Source of the DNA: HXMU1420-13 sp965229525
GTDB lineage: Bacteria; Bacteroidota; Rhodothermia; Balneolales; Balneolaceae
Assembly (NCBI GenBank): GCA_965229525.1
Contig: OZ245886.1
Span: forward strand, 620,001-684,000
Length of the DNA: 64,000 nt
Direction of reading: 5' to 3'
Positions 61,854 through 64,000 of this stretch are shown here, one piece after another (positions within the stretch are counted from its first letter, which is position 1; each line of letters starts with the position of its first letter). A model generated the notes under the pieces. The model made no database searches and had not been told where the DNA came from. It saw only the letters and a program-made list of their open reading frames with translations. The position numbers and the translations under genes were made by a program.

Positions 61854-62381
61854 GTGATTCACTCAATTCCTGAGCTTCAAGATGCTCTAGCAATTGCTTT
61901 TGATGAGGTCACTGTCTTTATCGAAAATCAAGATGGTAATCTTTTTGAAGCTTCTTCTGCTGAAGGGAAATGGTCTACTGGGGAACAACTTGAACATTTA
62001 ATTAAAAGTGTAGCCCCGATTAATCTTGGTTTAGTGCTCCCTAAGAAAGTGCTAAAATGGAAATACGGCACCACTGATCGGGATGAGATGAATTATGATC
62101 AGTTGAAAGATTTATATGTATCTAAGTTGGCTGCCGGAGCAAAAGCCACTAAGCCTTACATCCCAAAAATAATACCTTCTTCAAGAAAAAATGAGTTGCT
62201 AAAGAAATACCAAACGGAAAAAGATAAACTTATAAAGGCCCTTAATAAGTGGGATGAACAAATTATCTCTGAAATTGTTGCACCTCATCCAATTCTAGGG
62301 AATCTCACTATTCGAGAATTGATGTTCTTTACAATATATCACACTTATCATCACCTGGAGAGCATAAAGGCAATAAGCTAA
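61854..62381 (+). CDS. DinB-like protein
   Basis: The 175-residue protein starts at GTG 61854, 4 bp after the sugar transporter stop, and has a four-helix DinB/YfiT-like fold: EGKWSTGEQLEHLIKSVAPI (about residues 39-58) with a first metal-type histidine, and LTIRELMFFTIYHTYHHLES (about 151-170) with the HxxxHH cluster. In this superfamily three histidines bind a nickel or zinc ion. Members include thiol transferases linked to bacillithiol or mycothiol and many of unknown role. The family call is fairly secure, the activity is not. Confidence 0.8.
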   Translation: MIHSIPELQDALAIAFDEVTVFIENQDGNLFEASSAEGKWSTGEQLEHLIKSVAPINLGLVLPKKVLKWKYGTTDRDEMNYDQLKDLYVSKLAAGAKATKPYIPKIIPSSRKNELLKKYQTEKDKLIKALNKWDEQIISEIVAPHPILGNLTIRELMFFTIYHTYHHLESIKAIS

Positions 62382-62485
62382 CTTCTGACATAACTGTTTA
62401 GTCTAGCATTGCTCTTTATTGATTGTGCAATTAGTTTTTAATTGAATTATTGTACTTTCTGATGAAGGTTTAATCAATCAAAATA

Positions 62486-63007
62486 ATGAATAGACGAAGT
62501 GCATTAAAAAATATGATCTTAGCTTCTGGTGGGATTTTAACCATTCCATCATGGTTGCAAAGTTGGTCGATTGATTCACTTGGCATTTTCAATACTTCAT
62601 TTACCGACTACGAAATTTCTATTATATCAGCAATTGCAGATACTATTATACCTAATAATGGAAATATTGGAGCACTTTCCGTTGGAGTTGATAATTTTTT
62701 AGTAGCACTAATTAGTGAATGCTACCCTGATAACTTCATTGGTGAAATTCGATTGCATATCGAATCATTAGATTCTTTAGCACATCAAAGCTATAATCTT
62801 AAATTCCCGGAGTGTTCTAAACCCCAACGAGAATTAATTCTGTCTAAACTATTAAGTAGCCAGAATGAAGACGATAGAAATTTTATTGAATTTATGAAGC
62901 AGCAAACTATCAGAGGATTTGAGACTTCAGAGGAAGTTCTTGTGAATTACCATGGGTACCTATTAATGCCTGGGTTTTATGATGGAAATGTTGAAGTAAC
63001 AAATTGA
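62486..63007 (+). CDS. Gluconate 2-dehydrogenase subunit 3 family protein
   Basis: The 173-residue protein begins MNRRSALKNMILASGGIL, a short twin-arginine-type signal, and continues with the subunit-3 pattern FTDYEISIISAIADTIIPNN, followed by GVDNFLVALISECYPDN and a late GYLLMPGFYDGN. Such proteins are the small subunit needed for Tat export of the GMC-type flavoprotein dehydrogenase, whose gene starts 1 bp after this stop. Together they oxidise sugars or polyols in the periplasm and pass electrons to a cytochrome or quinone. Confidence 0.92.
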   Translation: MNRRSALKNMILASGGILTIPSWLQSWSIDSLGIFNTSFTDYEISIISAIADTIIPNNGNIGALSVGVDNFLVALISECYPDNFIGEIRLHIESLDSLAHQSYNLKFPECSKPQRELILSKLLSSQNEDDRNFIEFMKQQTIRGFETSEEVLVNYHGYLLMPGFYDGNVEVTN

Positions 63008-63008
63008 A

Positions 63009-64000
63009 ATGGCAAATTTAAACCTTGTATCAAAACAAAAACGAACCTACGATGCTATAGTGATAGGTTCAGGTGCTAGTGGAGGCTGGGCAGCAAAAGA
63101 ACTATGTGATGCTGGTTTAAAAACTATATGCCTCGATCGGGGATGGAATGTAAAACACATAGACGATTATCCAACCGCTTCAAAAGCTCCATGGGAATTT
63201 GAATTCCGCGGTTCTGTTCCTATTGATAAACGTTCAGGTTTAAATAGTGGTCGTTGGGCCCGTGAAGAATTAATTCATTGGGCAATTGCAGATGATGAAC
63301 AGCCTATTGTTCTTGAAAAGCCGTTTCGCTGGTTTAGAGCTTACCATGTAGGTGGTAAATCCAAACTTTGGGCACGGCAAACACAACGGTGGAGTGACTA
63401 TGATTTTGAAGGCCCTTTGCGTGATGGATTTGCTGTTGATTGGCCAATAAGATATGCAGATCTCGCACCGTGGTACTCGCATGTAGAAAAATTTGCAGGT
63501 ATCTCTGGTGTCCAAGATGGATTAGATGTATTACCTGATGGCGAATTTCTTCCACCATTTGGTTTAAATGTTGTTGAAGAGCACTTTAAAGAAAGTATCA
63601 AAAAACATTATGGCGATACACGACACCTAATTTATGGCCGAGTAGCTCATATTACTGATCCTCAACCAATCCATATTCAACAAGGGCGAACAAAATGTCA
63701 GTCACAAGATATGTGTAATCGAGGGTGTGTATTTGGTGGATATTTCAGTTCCAATTCTTCAACCATCCCCTGGGCGCTATCAACAGGTAATCTCACTATG
63801 AGACCTGATGCGATAGTAGAATCCATTCTTTTTGATGAAGAAACAAGCAAAGCCACTGGTGTACGAATAATTGATAGGCTCACAGGTCAAACCATTGAGT
63901 ACTATGCTGATATCATATTTGTAAATGCTTCAACTATAAATACCAATGCAATTCTATTAAACTCTAAATCTGATCGATTTCCTAACGGAATGGGAAATGA
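63009..64000 (+). CDS. GMC family flavoprotein dehydrogenase, large subunit (3' end outside window)
   Basis: The frame opens at ATG 63009 and is still open at base 64000, so 330 codons are visible. The N-terminus has the FAD-binding DAIVIGSGASGGWAAKELCD (about residues 15-34), and RAYHVGGKSKLWARQTQRW (about 113-131), the conserved region beside FAD in GMC enzymes. Further on a cysteine-bearing CQSQDMCNRGCVFGG (about 230-244) is found. It is the catalytic partner of the subunit-3 gene just before it, as in gluconate and sorbitol dehydrogenases. The catalytic histidine region lies beyond the window. The one-base gap indicates coupled translation. Confidence 0.92.
   Translation, partial: MANLNLVSKQKRTYDAIVIGSGASGGWAAKELCDAGLKTICLDRGWNVKHIDDYPTASKAPWEFEFRGSVPIDKRSGLNSGRWAREELIHWAIADDEQPIVLEKPFRWFRAYHVGGKSKLWARQTQRWSDYDFEGPLRDGFAVDWPIRYADLAPWYSHVEKFAGISGVQDGLDVLPDGEFLPPFGLNVVEEHFKESIKKHYGDTRHLIYGRVAHITDPQPIHIQQGRTKCQSQDMCNRGCVFGGYFSSNSSTIPWALSTGNLTMRPDAIVESILFDEETSKATGVRIIDRLTGQTIEYYADIIFVNASTINTNAILLNSKSDRFPNGMGN

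Noticed and set aside
1..64000. tRNA, rRNA, CRISPR arrays or prophage
   Set aside because: No cloverleaf-like sequences, rRNA segments, regularly spaced repeats or phage structural genes were recognised by reading; a covariance-model search would be decisive.

Overview
The window looks like a chromosome segment from a Bacteroidota/Balneolota-type marine bacterium (FCB group). The evidence is a one-component-style hybrid sensor with an AraC output, a TonB-dependent receptor paired with a DUF4249 lipoprotein, a C-terminal sorting domain of the PYPNPFNP type, FG-GAP repeat proteins, a bacilliredoxin-like protein, many lipoproteins, weak Shine-Dalgarno sequences and moderate-to-low G+C. The genus assignment is inference; I see no rRNA or tRNA gene and no CRISPR array.

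Layout. 1-8645 (minus strand): a truncated FG-GAP protein, a 1304-residue hybrid sensor, groEL-groES and rsmA. 8884-13081 (plus): an unknown lipoprotein, then a TonB-dependent receptor overlapping a DUF4249 lipoprotein. 13082-16020: a small island bounded by a 64-bp direct repeat, holding a lipoprotein and a secreted metalloprotease broken by two in-frame stops. 16040-22035: universal stress protein, DUF368 lipid-carrier transporter, pcm, ZIP transporter, an outer-membrane barrel and a secreted peroxiredoxin. 22085-25192: rlmN, a REP/RAYT element, a second diverged copy of the rlmN 3' end, and lepB. 25205-30991: lepA with a small partner, a DUF77 protein, a small membrane protein and a cytosolic hybrid kinase.

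31008-43556 is a histidine biosynthesis cluster: a histidine-rich leader peptide, hisG, hisD, hisC, hisB, hisH and finally hisA. It is interrupted by an antisense doxX and by a complete envelope-export module (TetR regulator with a visible operator, LolA-like carrier, two FtsX-type permeases, ATPase, outer-membrane barrel). That module in turn contains an inverted, broken four-helix-bundle gene flanked by phased CAG arrays. hisF and hisIE are not in the window, and HisB has lost a recognisable phosphatase domain.

43561-64000 holds a serpin lipoprotein, an HD-family c-di-AMP-phosphodiesterase-like protein, xerD, a bacilliredoxin, a metallo-hydrolase, a free-standing TonB plug lipoprotein, an S1/P1 nuclease, an oxidoreductase, a fatty-acid desaturase, two tandem paralogous 7TM hybrid kinases, an M28 peptidase, a dienelactone hydrolase, a sugar transporter, a DinB protein and a GMC dehydrogenase pair cut off by the window edge.

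The most unusual signals are the rlmN tail duplication around the RAYT element, the histidine leader attenuator, and the nested elements inside the his cluster.
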